Under the pieces are notes generated by a model, which saw only the letters and a program-made list of their open reading frames with translations, made no database searches and had not been told where the DNA came from. From assembly GCF_026262505.1 (NCBI RefSeq), contig NC_067207.1, forward strand, positions 34,378,082 to 34,442,081: a DNA stretch of 64,000 bases, written 5' to 3'. Of this stretch, positions 20,156 through 30,894 are shown one piece after another. The stretch comes from Trichomonas vaginalis G3 (Eukaryota > Parabasalia > Trichomonadida > Trichomonadidae). The number at the start of each line of letters is the position of its first letter. Positions within the stretch are counted from its first letter, which is position 1. A program made the translations under genes and the position numbers.

Positions 20156-23100
20156 TCAATTTATGCAAAGTGGAATAAAAAGAGCAATTCCACTGTTGGT
20201 AACTGCAATGCAAATTGAATTTTCCCAATCATATTCAAGTTCAACAACACTCGAAATCATCACAGATGAGGTAGTTGCAGACGATGCAGAGAAAAATGGT
20301 TGACCAATATCAAGATAAAACGCTTCGAAGCAATAAAGATTTGAAATATCATCGCTCATCAAGATATAATCGAATCCATCAGGAGATCTAACAGTTTCAA
20401 AAGATGTAATACTTCTTTCAATATCACACGATTTCAGGAATTCTCCATTGACTGAATATAGGAACAATTTATTGTTTAAAATTCCATTTTCATCAATCAT
20501 TGTCGCAAATATTAAAATAAATCCCCATGTCGGTGTTATTATAACAGATACTGGATGCCATTTTTCTCCAATCGAAAATGTCTTAACAATCTTATACGAA
20601 GAGAGAGAAACAATAATAGTGTCACCATCTCTAGTGCATAATACACTCATATGGAAATTTTGGGAAATAGCAGAGCATCTTACATCAGAAGTGAATGATT
20701 GAACTGAGAATTTCGGATGAAGTAGGTTATCGGAAGTGTAGAATGAAACTGTTGCATCTTTATTGGATACAACAACCCACTCGCCACCGCAACTCAATGA
20801 TAAGACATGACTTCGCTGAGGAATTAAAACATCACATTTGGAATCATCTCTTTCTAATATTTTAATAACGCGAAGACATTGTTCATCATTTTCTGATGGA
20901 TAAGTAATAATGAATGAGTCAATACTACTTGAATACTGCGCTTTCAATTTCCTCTCATTAATTAAAGCGAAGTCTCTAAGATTCTTTGATGTCATTACGA
21001 ATTCCCTTCTATCAACAACATCAATATTAACTTTCTCTCTGTCTATCAATGAATGTCTAGCATGACGAGGAGAAGATAGAACATTTGAAGGGTATCTCTC
21101 ACTTCCACTTCTGGATCTCTGTAATTTATGAGGTGATAATACATCTTCCAATGGAATTTGTCTTGAATTGATAAGTTTGATTTTTGTTGCAATAGATACA
21201 GCATCAATTAAGCATGCATTTGATAAACCTAGTCTGTCAATAATGTTGATCCTATATTTATGGCTCTGTGTCACACGAATTGCACTAATGATAACTGATT
21301 TGGACTCGCACAAGCAGACTGAAAGTGGTTTATCTATTGAGTTTGTTTGTTTCATTGATGCCATTCTTCGAGGATGCATTTCTTTGAACAGTGGCGTAGG
21401 AATTTGTCCAACATGGTATAAAATAGCTTCAATTGAAGCTCGTCTTTCAGCATTTTTCATGTTTTCTTTATCGTTCCAAATATCTGAATACATTTCTTCC
21501 ATGAAAATATTGTCTTCCCTCTTCTGATCAACCCCGAAAACTAGATCGATCCAAGAATTTAAATGCTGACTAACGTAATCGCTTTCTAATGCCTTTCTGT
21601 GCAAATAAACAAATTCTGTTGGATTTGCAGCCCAGTTTGGTAGTTCGACATCTGAATTTTTCGATCCTAAATCAAAATGATTTTTATTTTCAAAAATTTC
21701 TGGAGAAAAGAAAAACTCGGGTATCAATTCTTTGTAGTTATTAGTTCCTGTTGTACTATTATCATAAGACTTATCAATTGATGTGAATAATCTTGCTGTT
21801 TTGTCAAATGCTCCATCTTGGAGATCAATGTGGAGCGATGTAAAAGGTTCAACTCTAATAAGATAATGATAGACAGCTAAAAAGCAGCTCATTCCACTTC
21901 CATAGAGATATTGAATAGAGGGGAATGACTCAAGTAATTTCTGGTATCGATCCTTGCCAATCGCGCCAATTGGTTTGGTTAAATCTCTATACGTTTCAGG
22001 ATCTTCTAAAGAAAGAATTTGAGACTTGTAATCTTTGATGATCCATGGGAAAATTGGATATTGGCTTGTATCATTGAAACTTCTTCCGCTGTAAACATTC
22101 AAGACCATCAGATATTCAAAGTTGGATATTTGTCTGTGAATCCAAAGATCTGTGAAATTTGATTCCATGAAATGTTCCATGAAATCAAGTTTTTGAAAAA
22201 TTTGTATTCTTGGCAATTTCAGTTTTTCTAGTTCTAAAATAATGTAAATCGAATTTATTATTTTGAAATCAATGAAATACGATTTGCCATCATATGTGAA
22301 AACTTCAATTGCAGTTTTATGATGTAATCGTGATCTCCTAAAAATGTTTTTAATTTGATTCAAATTTACAATTTTTGTCCTGTTCTTAGTTGTTAAAATG
22401 AATTCATTTGTCATTAATGTAAATGTTGACTTCGTTGTTGAATCTACTTTAATTAAGTCACAATGGAGTTCCAAAATACAGCGAACGATATTTTTGTCAC
22501 CTAATTCAGTACTGTTTTCTTCATCGGAAGAAATGTAGTTATAACTGTCCTGTGTCAAGCTATCATTTTTGATAAGTATTGATTTTGAATATTCTTCAGC
22601 TAGCTTGCGTCTATAATCTTCTAACTTTGACATCATCACATTCTTTGATCCAGTATCTCTCAATAAGGATGCATCCATATGGTCAGAAAAGTCTTTGCTC
22701 TGCTTTTGTTTCATTGGACAAAAGAAAGGACAAATGCAAGAATCTCTCTTGAAATGTTCATTATTCCGCATTTTTTCAGGCAGGGATTTTAGCCATGGAG
22801 CATTGTTTGAAGTATTTGTCTGCCAATACCTATTCCAAAGTTTTTCGCTATCAAGAATTTGTTTTTGCCAAATTGATATGAACTCTGCCATGACATTCAC
22901 GCCGATTGAAACGACTTCATCCGAGATCATTCCAAAAATTCCCATAGCCTTCCTTGATGCATCTTCTTGTTCTCTGATGAAATGCTTAATATATCGCAAA
23001 GGAGATGCATTGATATTTTTGGCCTCTCTTTGTGAAAGAGACTTGATGTATTCGAAGCTCTTTGGTTCAAAAGAAGAATGTTGTTGATCAAAATATACAT

Positions 23101-26100
23101 CTGTTTTTGTTTCTGATGCATGATGATAGAAAAAGTTCATTGCGTTCAAAACTAGTGGCGTCTGAAGGATTTTTGACATAGCTAGAGAAACATCAACTCC
23201 TTCATGTAGTAAGAATGAGCAAAGTATAATCACTATTTCTGAGTAATTTTGATCAGGAATTTTCTCAAAAATTGAAATCGCCTGAGCAGCTAATTCAATG
23301 TCTGACCATTTTCCAGATTGAGAAAATCTTAATCCGATGTTATAGTCGAAGCTGCAATTGGATAGAAATCCGATTGACTCATTTAATTCAGATGGACTGA
23401 GTTTAGTAATTTTTATATCTTGGTGTTGACTTATTGAGCAACTACATTCGATGTTCTTTCTCTTCTTATTCAAAAGAGGACTCCTTTCCGTTTTGTTTGT
23501 AATCGTTTCAAAAGCTAACTTAGACAAAACAGGAGAGTAACTTTCTTGATTCAACTGGAATTCTTCATAATCAATATTTATTGAGTACCTGCTTCTTCTC
23601 CTGTTCTTTGGTGATGCAGTGTTCGGAATTGATTTCTTTTGGTTGCTTTTGGTTGAAAATGTGTTATAATAGTCATTGTACAGCTTAAGAATTGCGTTGT
23701 TCTCTGATTTTTGCCTGAACAATATGAAATTTGTGACGAATGTAAAATATTGATTAGTATTTTCGCTTTCATCTTTATAAATCATTTGTCCATATGCAAG
23801 AAGTAATTGGCATATCACATCTTCGTAGTTCTTGTTTAAGGAAAGTCCAATAATGTAAAATGATGCATAAATTGAAAGAATATTACTTTTTCCGCAATTG
23901 AGAATATATTTAATGACATCTTGTTTAAGCTGTTTGTTTTTCTCAAGATTGAATATTGCAACAACTAGCCAATTCATCCAAAATGCTGGCTTTGTATAAT
24001 TAATTGAAGGTTTTACATTATTTATCAATTTCGATAAGGAATTTTCTCCCAAGTTAACTGCCATCCAAGATACAAATGGAAATAGTTCTGGTGTTTGCTC
24101 TAACATCTCTAAAATAGATGTATAAAAATCAACTGTAATGCTTTCAATTGGAATTTGATGCATTATAATGTCAATATGCCTGTTAATATCAATATCATTT
24201 ATTAAATCAGCTTTGTGACTTTCAATGATAACAGAAATAGTCGCAGCAGAAATTTTATCATTGCGGAGGTTGAAAAGATATTGTAGTAGGGGAAGAATGG
24301 AAATTGATTGTATTTGGAACTTTTTAAGGATAATATTCTCAACAATGATTTCTCTCAGAAAAATCAATAGGTCTGGTGTTTGTTTGTGGTCATTAACTGT
24401 TAAAATATGACTGATCAGTGTTTTGAAATCAAGCTCATTAAATGATTCGATAGATATAATATGTGAAATTATGAAAAGCTGCTTTCTTGCATCTAATACA
24501 TCAAATTGTTGTCCACGGATTCTATTTGGGCATCTTATTATTCCCTTTTCAATTCCATCATAGTAGTAGTAGGATCTTAATAAACTTAGAATGAAATGGA
24601 ATGGGAATAACTCACACATCATTGCTTTTCTAGCTGGTAAAAGAACTCGACTCCAATGTCTTGTAATCCTCTTGTGATTTTCACTGTCAGTTTTCAGCCA
24701 AATTTCAACATTAAACAAAATGTAAAGAAGTAAATTCTTTTGCAATTCTTTGTTTGTAATAAGGCCAAAAATATTAAAAAATCGCTGGTAGATCGAGTAA
24801 TTGATATTATTGTCCCCGCTCTGCCTTAATAAATGAGAAATAATTTGGAATCCATTTTTCTCCAAAAACATCTTTTGTCCTTCACTGTTTATGACAAGTG
24901 CATTTTCGAGCAAATCAATAACCAATTCTGGATAAAATTTAAAGTTTGTTTTGTCAGAAAAGGTCAAATCAAATTGAGCGAAAAGTGGTAGTAATAAATC
25001 TACTCCACATTTATTAACTAAAACGTCACTAAGTGTCAAAGGTGTATTATTCGTTCTTTTTGCATGCTTGATCTTTAAATTGCTGTTATTAAGAGTATCA
25101 ATAATTGCAAACGTTCCGTCTCTATCTTTTGGAACTATATGCATAACGAGGGATTCTCCTTTGATAAAAACAGGTTGGGAAATGAGTGACTTATCAAACA
25201 AGCTTTTCATTACTTGAATTTTCAAATCTCCTGAATATACAGAAAATGAGCTCATGAGAAGAGGTTTCTTTGGCTGGACTGAATCATTTATGGTGCCTGC
25301 AATTGTCAGTGTTAATCCTGGCGAATTACTTTGATCATTCAAATCTGGGTAGTTTAAAAATAGTGTTGCAGGTTCTTCGTCATTTAACATTGGATTGGCA
25401 ATGCATTTCTTGAGTGCATTGTCAAATTTAAAAGAAATTGCCAAGAGACACCATTTCTTGGTTGGTATAGCAAAATTCGGTCTAATAGACCAATTTTTTT
25501 CATTAGATTGAACATAAATAACGCAAGAATTTCCTTGTAGAAACACTCCAACTTCTTGTTTGGTAACAGTATCAGAAATATTGAAAATGGGCGGTTTGTA
25601 TTGAGGATCAAAATGATTCAAATAAAGCCACGTAGAAATGGTGAAACCATTTGTGATTTGTTGCCTATCAAATCCATTAACTTCAATAACTGAATCCATA
25701 TCAATTGGAAAAGCGCAGCTTGGCTTCAGGCGTGATTTGGAAAGGACTTCATTCAATGCAGCCATTGTTATTTGATGATGCCTTGGAAATAGTTCTCCAT
25801 CTATTGGGCATAATACTGAAACAAACTGTCTTACAATTATGACTGAAGAAATGCTTGACATGAGAGTCATTAGAAGTTTTATTGCACTTTCATAAATTGA
25901 ACTTTCTATATCCTGACTATCTCTCCATTTGAAAATTATTTGTATCAAAAAATTGTCAAATGAGCTTTTATGAGCGGCTTCACAATTTTTGGAAGAAAAT
26001 GTGAATAGCGAAGAAATGAAAGTGAAAACTTCAATTATTTCAGATGAATTCTTAAAGATATTAATAAATGTTTGGAGAACTTTTGGTTGCTTAATCTTAA

Positions 26101-28156
26101 ATGAGGGATGAATGTTAGTTAGGCTCCTTCCACTCAAAAGTTGAATAATTTTAGTGAAAATTTGTTTTGGTGGCTGAATTCCAAAAATTTTCCGAACTAC
26201 AGCTTCGATCAAAGCAAGCTCCGGTGTTGTTAGAGGTCTTTCAAGAGAGCAGCATATGATCAATCCTAATGATTGAATAATATATTCTTCGGAATTTTCT
26301 CCTTTCTCTACATCATTAAAACTATCACAAACATCTCCTATAACTGTAGAAATATTCAATGACAGTTCTGGGTTTTGGATCATTGCCTCATTAATAATCT
26401 TGAATAAGTCTACAAGAATTAATAGAGATTCATTATCATTTGCTTTATCGCATTCTTTCAAGATGATTCCTGTTACCTTTTCAATTAAATTTTCGTTGTC
26501 AACTGCATCTTTTGAAGTAAGATACTTCAAGAATGGAATTCTAATATAGGAAATATCATTGTGATCATATAATAATGTACTGAAATATTCAATGAAAAAC
26601 TGATCATTGAATAGCATTTTTGATATATTCTTATCAAGTAAATAGTTATTCATATACTGAAAAATGCAAAATCTAGCCATTGAAGATTCTTTTGTAAATG
26701 AATTCGATGATTTATAGAAGAACATTGGATATAGCGTCATTTGTGCAAATGTTGGAGCGCAGTTATCTAAAAATAGTGTTATTGGAGATTGCTTGATCAG
26801 TCTTTGAAGAACCTCACAGAAGAGCAATGGATATCCCATCACATTATATAGAGTAAACATGATTGACTCTAAGCCATTTGCTGAGATAAAATCGATTGCA
26901 ATAGAGCGTAGTGTGTGGATGTCGTTTGGTAATTCAGATCCATATACTGTGATCTGTGGATTGAAAAGAGATTTGTGACTTGAAATTTGAACTGGAATCG
27001 AAAAAGGAAACTGTTTTCTTATCTCAATGAAAAGTGCAAAAAAAGTTGCGAACTTTTTGATGGAAATTTCTTTGTCTTGGTCAAAAGCTGTTTTACACAT
27101 CTCTATGAATGATGCGCAAACATGTTTATTCACAATCAGAGCTTGAGAAACAATACGCATTTTTGTGAAAATTTCTGAGCCAATGATTTCAAATAATTCA
27201 ATTTTTCTTGGAAACTGTGGAGTGTTTTCTAATGGAGGAATATCACATTGCACATCTGATAAGCGTTCAATATCTGTTTTGTGATATTCAATGAAAGGAA
27301 TTTTTTCAATTGAATTGTGAATTGAATTTTGGGTATCATCTTTAACCGAATTTTGTATGCCGATCACAATTAGCTTCTCTACTTCATTCATTCTCTCTTC
27401 ACTAACAGAATTTGAAAGATGTGAGAAAAATAATAACGCATCAACTGAAAGTTCAAGAATATAAATGCTCAGATCTGTAATTATTTCATTAATGTAACGA
27501 TTTGGTAAATATCCTCCGAGTTGTAATGTAATTCCATCGAGTATTGATATGAATTCTGTGGAATATCGTCTATCTGAGAGAATAACATGGCTTGATGATA
27601 TTAAAAGATCGAATGTATATGTTGGTAAGCTTGATGGATGGAAAAATATAAAGGATAAAAAAGGGATCAAAAGAGAATAATCGAAATTTTCATTTGAATT
27701 AAAGATATTGCTTAATAGATTATACACTGAGCTTTTTATAATTGTTGAAATGATTTGATTCGATGAATTTACATATATTGCCAACATTCCTTTCATAACT
27801 GGTAGAGAAAGCTCAAGGTTTAGGTATAATTTCGGTGTTTGTATCAATGAGATATAAGAGTAGAGAACAGTGAGCTGAAAAATTTCAATATTTGAGTCAA
27901 TTAAAGAATGATTTGTCAGAAACGTTTCGATTAGATAAGGATTAAATGTAAACATGTATTTGTGTAGTTTAAGTGTTTCTTCAATTCCGATTTTATCAAG
28001 AGAATCTTTGATTTCTCGTAATTCAAATGAATCATAATGTGGGAAATACATGGTCCTAAATTGAGATTTGATATTCTCGGGCATATCAGCTGTTTCAATA
28101 TTATAATTGAACTGAAGACTTAAAATCGAATAACAGATTTCGCAGTCATTCAGCAT
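20156..28156 (-). CDS. Very large BEACH-domain protein
   Basis: The product is 2,666 residues in one uninterrupted frame, a normal size for neurobeachin/LYST/Lvs proteins. The N-terminal half is alpha-helical repeat-like. A concanavalin A-like segment (FTISTWLYL, about 830-905) follows. A PH-like domain (about 1885-1990) leads into the BEACH domain (about 2000-2215), recognised from FEYLMVLNVYSGRSFND, YPIFPWII, LIPEFFFSPEIF and LPNWAANPTEFVYLHRKALES. The C-terminal 280 residues look like a WD40 propeller. BEACH proteins act in vesicle fusion/fission and lysosome size control. This is a host gene in ordinary condition, starting MLNDCEI at 28156. Confidence 0.9.
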   Translation of the reverse strand: MLNDCEICYSILSLQFNYNIETADMPENIKSQFRTMYFPHYDSFELREIKDSLDKIGIEETLKLHKYMFTFNPYLIETFLTNHSLIDSNIEIFQLTVLYSYISLIQTPKLYLNLELSLPVMKGMLAIYVNSSNQIISTIIKSSVYNLLSNIFNSNENFDYSLLIPFLSFIFFHPSSLPTYTFDLLISSSHVILSDRRYSTEFISILDGITLQLGGYLPNRYINEIITDLSIYILELSVDALLFFSHLSNSVSEERMNEVEKLIVIGIQNSVKDDTQNSIHNSIEKIPFIEYHKTDIERLSDVQCDIPPLENTPQFPRKIELFEIIGSEIFTKMRIVSQALIVNKHVCASFIEMCKTAFDQDKEISIKKFATFFALFIEIRKQFPFSIPVQISSHKSLFNPQITVYGSELPNDIHTLRSIAIDFISANGLESIMFTLYNVMGYPLLFCEVLQRLIKQSPITLFLDNCAPTFAQMTLYPMFFYKSSNSFTKESSMARFCIFQYMNNYLLDKNISKMLFNDQFFIEYFSTLLYDHNDISYIRIPFLKYLTSKDAVDNENLIEKVTGIILKECDKANDNESLLILVDLFKIINEAMIQNPELSLNISTVIGDVCDSFNDVEKGENSEEYIIQSLGLIICCSLERPLTTPELALIEAVVRKIFGIQPPKQIFTKIIQLLSGRSLTNIHPSFKIKQPKVLQTFINIFKNSSEIIEVFTFISSLFTFSSKNCEAAHKSSFDNFLIQIIFKWRDSQDIESSIYESAIKLLMTLMSSISSVIIVRQFVSVLCPIDGELFPRHHQITMAALNEVLSKSRLKPSCAFPIDMDSVIEVNGFDRQQITNGFTISTWLYLNHFDPQYKPPIFNISDTVTKQEVGVFLQGNSCVIYVQSNEKNWSIRPNFAIPTKKWCLLAISFKFDNALKKCIANPMLNDEEPATLFLNYPDLNDQSNSPGLTLTIAGTINDSVQPKKPLLMSSFSVYSGDLKIQVMKSLFDKSLISQPVFIKGESLVMHIVPKDRDGTFAIIDTLNNSNLKIKHAKRTNNTPLTLSDVLVNKCGVDLLLPLFAQFDLTFSDKTNFKFYPELVIDLLENALVINSEGQKMFLEKNGFQIISHLLRQSGDNNINYSIYQRFFNIFGLITNKELQKNLLLYILFNVEIWLKTDSENHKRITRHWSRVLLPARKAMMCELFPFHFILSLLRSYYYYDGIEKGIIRCPNRIRGQQFDVLDARKQLFIISHIISIESFNELDFKTLISHILTVNDHKQTPDLLIFLREIIVENIILKKFQIQSISILPLLQYLFNLRNDKISAATISVIIESHKADLINDIDINRHIDIIMHQIPIESITVDFYTSILEMLEQTPELFPFVSWMAVNLGENSLSKLINNVKPSINYTKPAFWMNWLVVAIFNLEKNKQLKQDVIKYILNCGKSNILSIYASFYIIGLSLNKNYEDVICQLLLAYGQMIYKDESENTNQYFTFVTNFILFRQKSENNAILKLYNDYYNTFSTKSNQKKSIPNTASPKNRRRSRYSINIDYEEFQLNQESYSPVLSKLAFETITNKTERSPLLNKKRKNIECSCSISQHQDIKITKLSPSELNESIGFLSNCSFDYNIGLRFSQSGKWSDIELAAQAISIFEKIPDQNYSEIVIILCSFLLHEGVDVSLAMSKILQTPLVLNAMNFFYHHASETKTDVYFDQQHSSFEPKSFEYIKSLSQREAKNINASPLRYIKHFIREQEDASRKAMGIFGMISDEVVSIGVNVMAEFISIWQKQILDSEKLWNRYWQTNTSNNAPWLKSLPEKMRNNEHFKRDSCICPFFCPMKQKQSKDFSDHMDASLLRDTGSKNVMMSKLEDYRRKLAEEYSKSILIKNDSLTQDSYNYISSDEENSTELGDKNIVRCILELHCDLIKVDSTTKSTFTLMTNEFILTTKNRTKIVNLNQIKNIFRRSRLHHKTAIEVFTYDGKSYFIDFKIINSIYIILELEKLKLPRIQIFQKLDFMEHFMESNFTDLWIHRQISNFEYLMVLNVYSGRSFNDTSQYPIFPWIIKDYKSQILSLEDPETYRDLTKPIGAIGKDRYQKLLESFPSIQYLYGSGMSCFLAVYHYLIRVEPFTSLHIDLQDGAFDKTARLFTSIDKSYDNSTTGTNNYKELIPEFFFSPEIFENKNHFDLGSKNSDVELPNWAANPTEFVYLHRKALESDYVSQHLNSWIDLVFGVDQKREDNIFMEEMYSDIWNDKENMKNAERRASIEAILYHVGQIPTPLFKEMHPRRMASMKQTNSIDKPLSVCLCESKSVIISAIRVTQSHKYRINIIDRLGLSNACLIDAVSIATKIKLINSRQIPLEDVLSPHKLQRSRSGSERYPSNVLSSPRHARHSLIDREKVNIDVVDRREFVMTSKNLRDFALINERKLKAQYSSSIDSFIITYPSENDEQCLRVIKILERDDSKCDVLIPQRSHVLSLSCGGEWVVVSNKDATVSFYTSDNLLHPKFSVQSFTSDVRCSAISQNFHMSVLCTRDGDTIIVSLSSYKIVKTFSIGEKWHPVSVIITPTWGFILIFATMIDENGILNNKLFLYSVNGEFLKSCDIERSITSFETVRSPDGFDYILMSDDISNLYCFEAFYLDIGQPFFSASSATTSSVMISSVVELEYDWENSICIAVTNSGIALFIPLCIN

Positions 28157-28565
28157 TCACAGCTTTACAAACAAGAAAAAAAAACATAACAAGAATTATT
28201 TTTAATTAGATATTTTAAAAACAGCTAAGTATTCTATATTATAATCTAAATTTCCTCTTTAAATAAAACCATCTAAGGAATCATACCAATTGGAAACAAA
28301 ATGATGAAGATAGGCTTCACTAATCTGGGTGACATTGCGCCATCTGTTAGAGAAATTTATAAAATCATTATTATTTTGTTATTGGATCGGATTTCAAATA
28401 ATAACAAAATGACATAAGCAAAATTTATTTTCGATAACAGTTTTTAATAATAATATTTGAAAACACGATATATTTCATGCAGACATGGGTTAGATGATTG
28501 CAATCTTCAAAGAAAAACTTTTACGATTATATTCAGAAATTTCAAAGACAAAATTTAGCGGCTTT
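28157..28565. other. Intergenic, between BEACH start and element A
   Basis: About 400 bp of AT-rich DNA holding the BEACH promoter region. No gene seen. I could not fix a TCAYW initiator with confidence. Confidence 0.4.
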
Positions 28566-28573
28566 AAAAAAAA

Positions 28574-28608
<35 letters not shown>

Positions 28609-28652
28609 AGTGGGGCTTCCAGGCACTTCGTGCCTTCTAGCCCTGAAGATGT
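28566..28652 (+). repeat. Left terminal inverted repeat of element A
   Basis: About 40 A residues are followed by AGTGGGGCTTCCAGGCACTT and on to CTAGCCCTGAAGATG. The AGGCACTTCGTGCCT stretch is a perfect hairpin. It is repeated inverted at 52258-52329 with one substitution (CTGAAGATG against CTGAGGATG) and a GGG/GTA difference next to the homopolymer. Confidence 0.9.
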
Positions 28653-28669
28653 TTAGTATAAATGAAGTC

Positions 28670-28749
28670 TTAGAGGACAAACATGACTATGAGTTTTGAT
28701 ATGACAAGATAGAATATGAGAGAGGTCCTATAAACCGGAGAAAGTGTTA
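28670..28749 (+). pseudogene. Duplicated 3' fragment of the methylase gene
   Basis: Eighty bases match 30636-30715 at nearly every position, covering the segment that encodes EDIHDYEFRYDKIEYERGP. The fragment lies immediately inside the left terminal repeat and is in the same orientation as the full gene. It looks like a leftover of a rearrangement that moved the terminus next to methylase sequence. Confidence 0.8.
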
Positions 28750-28796
28750 TATAAACATCTGTCATATTACTCAGAATATTATACAGAATTCAATAA

Positions 28797-29822
28797 AAAT
28801 ATATTTTAGGTGAAGAGGTGAGATTTCACCTGTTTTTTCACCTCATTTTTCACCTCTTGAATTTTCATGAATTTCATCGTAAAGACTTTGTCAAGATTTC
28901 ATCGTAAAGACTTTGTCAAGATTTCATCGTAAAGACTTTGTCAAAACTTCATCGTAAAGACTTTGTCAAAACTTCATCGTAAAGACTTTGTCAAGACTTC
29001 TTCGTAAATGTTTTGTCAAGACTTCTTCTTCGTAAATGTTTTGTCAAGACTTCTTCGTAAAATCAGACAAAAATATATTTTAGGTGAAGAGGTGAGATTT
29101 CACCTGTTTTTTCACCTAATTTTTCACCCTCTTGAATTTTACACCAAAAATATATTTTAGGTGAAGAGGTGAGATTTCACCTGTTTTTTCACCTAATTTT
29201 TCACCCTCTTGAATTTTCATGAAATTTACACCAAAAATATATTTTAGGTGAAGAGGTGAGATTTCACCTGTTTTTTCACCTAATTTTTCACCCTCTTGAA
29301 TTTTCATGAAATTTACACCAAAAATATACTACTAGGGTCATTTACGAAGAAATCTCAACAAAGTCTTTACGAAGAAATCTCAACAAAACATAGACAAGAA
29401 AGTTCATGAGAAATTAGATGAAGAAGTCTTAACAAAGTCTTTACGAAGAAATTCATGAAAATTCAAGAGGTGAGAAATGAGGTGAAAAAAGAGGTGAAAT
29501 CTCACCTCTTCACCTAAAATATATTTTTGGGTCATTTACGAAGAAATCTCAACAAAGTCTTTACGATGAAATCTTGACAAAACATAGACAAGAAAGTTCA
29601 TGAGAAATTAGATGAAGAAGTCTTAACAAAGTCTTTACGAAGAAATTCATGAAAATTCAAGAGGTGAGAAATGAGGTGAAAAAAGAGGTGAAATCTCACC
29701 TCTTCACCTAAAATATATTTTTGGTGTAAATTTCATGAAAATTCAAGAGGGTAGAAAAGAGGGTAGAAAACAGGTGAAATCTCACCTCATATGTCCTTAC
29801 TGAAAAAGTATGTGTTCCATCT
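28797..29822. repeat. Left subterminal array of hairpin units and 25-bp minisatellite
   Basis: Hairpin units lie at about 28807-28858, 29081-29140, 29151-29216 and 29238-29300 in one orientation and 29471-29527, 29661-29719 and 29747-29790 in the other. Cores are GAGGTGAGATTTCACCT or its complement. They are joined by TTCATCGTAAAGACTTTGTC 25-bp repeats (28871-29062). Three units are nearly identical, indicating recent conversion or duplication. The orientation flips near 29335. Confidence 0.85.
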
Positions 29823-29936
29823 GAAGTTCTTATATACGGGTCTTCCAGGAGCTTTTCACAAAATATATATGTTTTCATGTTTTGTCACTTTTCTGTCACT
29901 TTTCAGGTAAAAACATTTTTATTATATATATATAAA

Positions 29937-30755
29937 ATGAATTTTACAAAACCACCGTTACCCTTCTTTGGAAATAAGAGTAGATGTAAAGATATTCTAT
30001 TGAGAGAACTTAAGAAACTACCGAATGGTCTAACATTTGTAGATTTGTTCGGTGGAAGTTTCTATATATCCCATTTGTGCCATATAATATTTCCAGACTC
30101 AAAGATTATATGCAATGACTTCGACAACTATATGAACCGTCTCAAACATATACCAGACACAAACAAAATATTGAAAGAGTTAAAAGAAAAGATACCTATA
30201 GGTAAGATGGAACGTATACCATTAGATAAGAAAAATACTGTCAGAGAGGTTTTGAAAAAGGCAGAATATATTGACTGGGATAGTATATCTGCTAGACTAT
30301 TATATAGTGGTTCTATAAGAGTTCATGACATTGAAACACTTATGTCAAAAGTTTTATATCTTAACTATACAAAGGTTTTCAAAGAGAACATAGAAAAATA
30401 TACTGAGGGTATAGAGTTTGTGAGATGTCATTGGACAGAGTTGTATGAAAAATATAAAGACAAGGAAAATGTTTTCTTTATAGTAGACCCGCCGTTCTAT
30501 AACACATATGATTTTCAATACCAAGTAGACTGGACTTTGAGAGACTCTTTAGAAACTTTAGACGTTGTACATAACCATCCATGCTTTTACTTTACATCCG
30601 ATAAAAGTGGTTTGGAAAGTGTCATGAGATGGTTAGAGGACATACATGACTATGAGTTTAGATATGACAAGATAGAATATGAGAGAGGTCCTATAAACCG
30701 GAAAAAGTGTCATAACAAAGAAATTTTATTGGTAAGTAAATGTGGTTTGAAATAG
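29937..30755 (+). CDS. DNA adenine-N6 methyltransferase (Dam/D12 class)
   Basis: I start at the ATG at 29937, just after a TATATATATAAA tract. An earlier in-frame ATG at 29877 would add a hydrophobic stretch from the promoter region. The product is 272 residues. FFGNKSR (10-16) and FVDLFGGS (34-41) are the D12-class SAM-binding motifs, and DPPFYNTY (184-191) is the catalytic DPPY-type motif with Phe as fourth residue. It would methylate adenine in element or host DNA, perhaps for self-marking. A fragment of its 3' end is duplicated at 28670. Its end overlaps the next small gene by 16 bp. Confidence 0.88.
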   Translation: MNFTKPPLPFFGNKSRCKDILLRELKKLPNGLTFVDLFGGSFYISHLCHIIFPDSKIICNDFDNYMNRLKHIPDTNKILKELKEKIPIGKMERIPLDKKNTVREVLKKAEYIDWDSISARLLYSGSIRVHDIETLMSKVLYLNYTKVFKENIEKYTEGIEFVRCHWTELYEKYKDKENVFFIVDPPFYNTYDFQYQVDWTLRDSLETLDVVHNHPCFYFTSDKSGLESVMRWLEDIHDYEFRYDKIEYERGPINRKKCHNKEILLVSKCGLK

Positions 30756-30871
30756 GACTACTTGTTTTAGGTTTTTTCCATTGTGTCATTTACTTATTTG
30801 ACGTGGCAGAAAAGTACAGAGAATATGAAGATGAACCAATACCAGCAAATGTTCAGCATATGTACTCGTAA
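30740..30871 (+). CDS. 43-residue single-pass membrane protein
   Basis: The ATG at 30740 overlaps the methylase stop in another frame. The product begins MWFEIGLLVLGFFHCVIYLF, one hydrophobic helix, then a charged tail (AEKYREYEDEPIP) ending at a stop 23 bp before the next gene. The helix/acidic-tail layout is typical of small virion or host-membrane proteins. No family is recognised. The overlap and compact spacing support it as real. Confidence 0.5.
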   Translation: MWFEIGLLVLGFFHCVIYLFDVAEKYREYEDEPIPANVQHMYS

Positions 30872-30894
30872 GAGATATTTTTATCTAATATTAA

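Noticed and set aside
20156-28156. Many open frames opposite the BEACH gene (for example near 22695-23087)
   Set aside because: They are antisense shadows of one long conserved frame and have no domains of their own.
28871-29062. Regular 25-bp repeats looked CRISPR-like
   Set aside because: There are no unique spacers between repeats. Units are directly adjacent minisatellite copies and the genome is eukaryotic.
29116-29307. Frame encoding a repeated IQEGEKLGEKTGEIS peptide
   Set aside because: It is a direct translation of the hairpin repeat units, not a gene.
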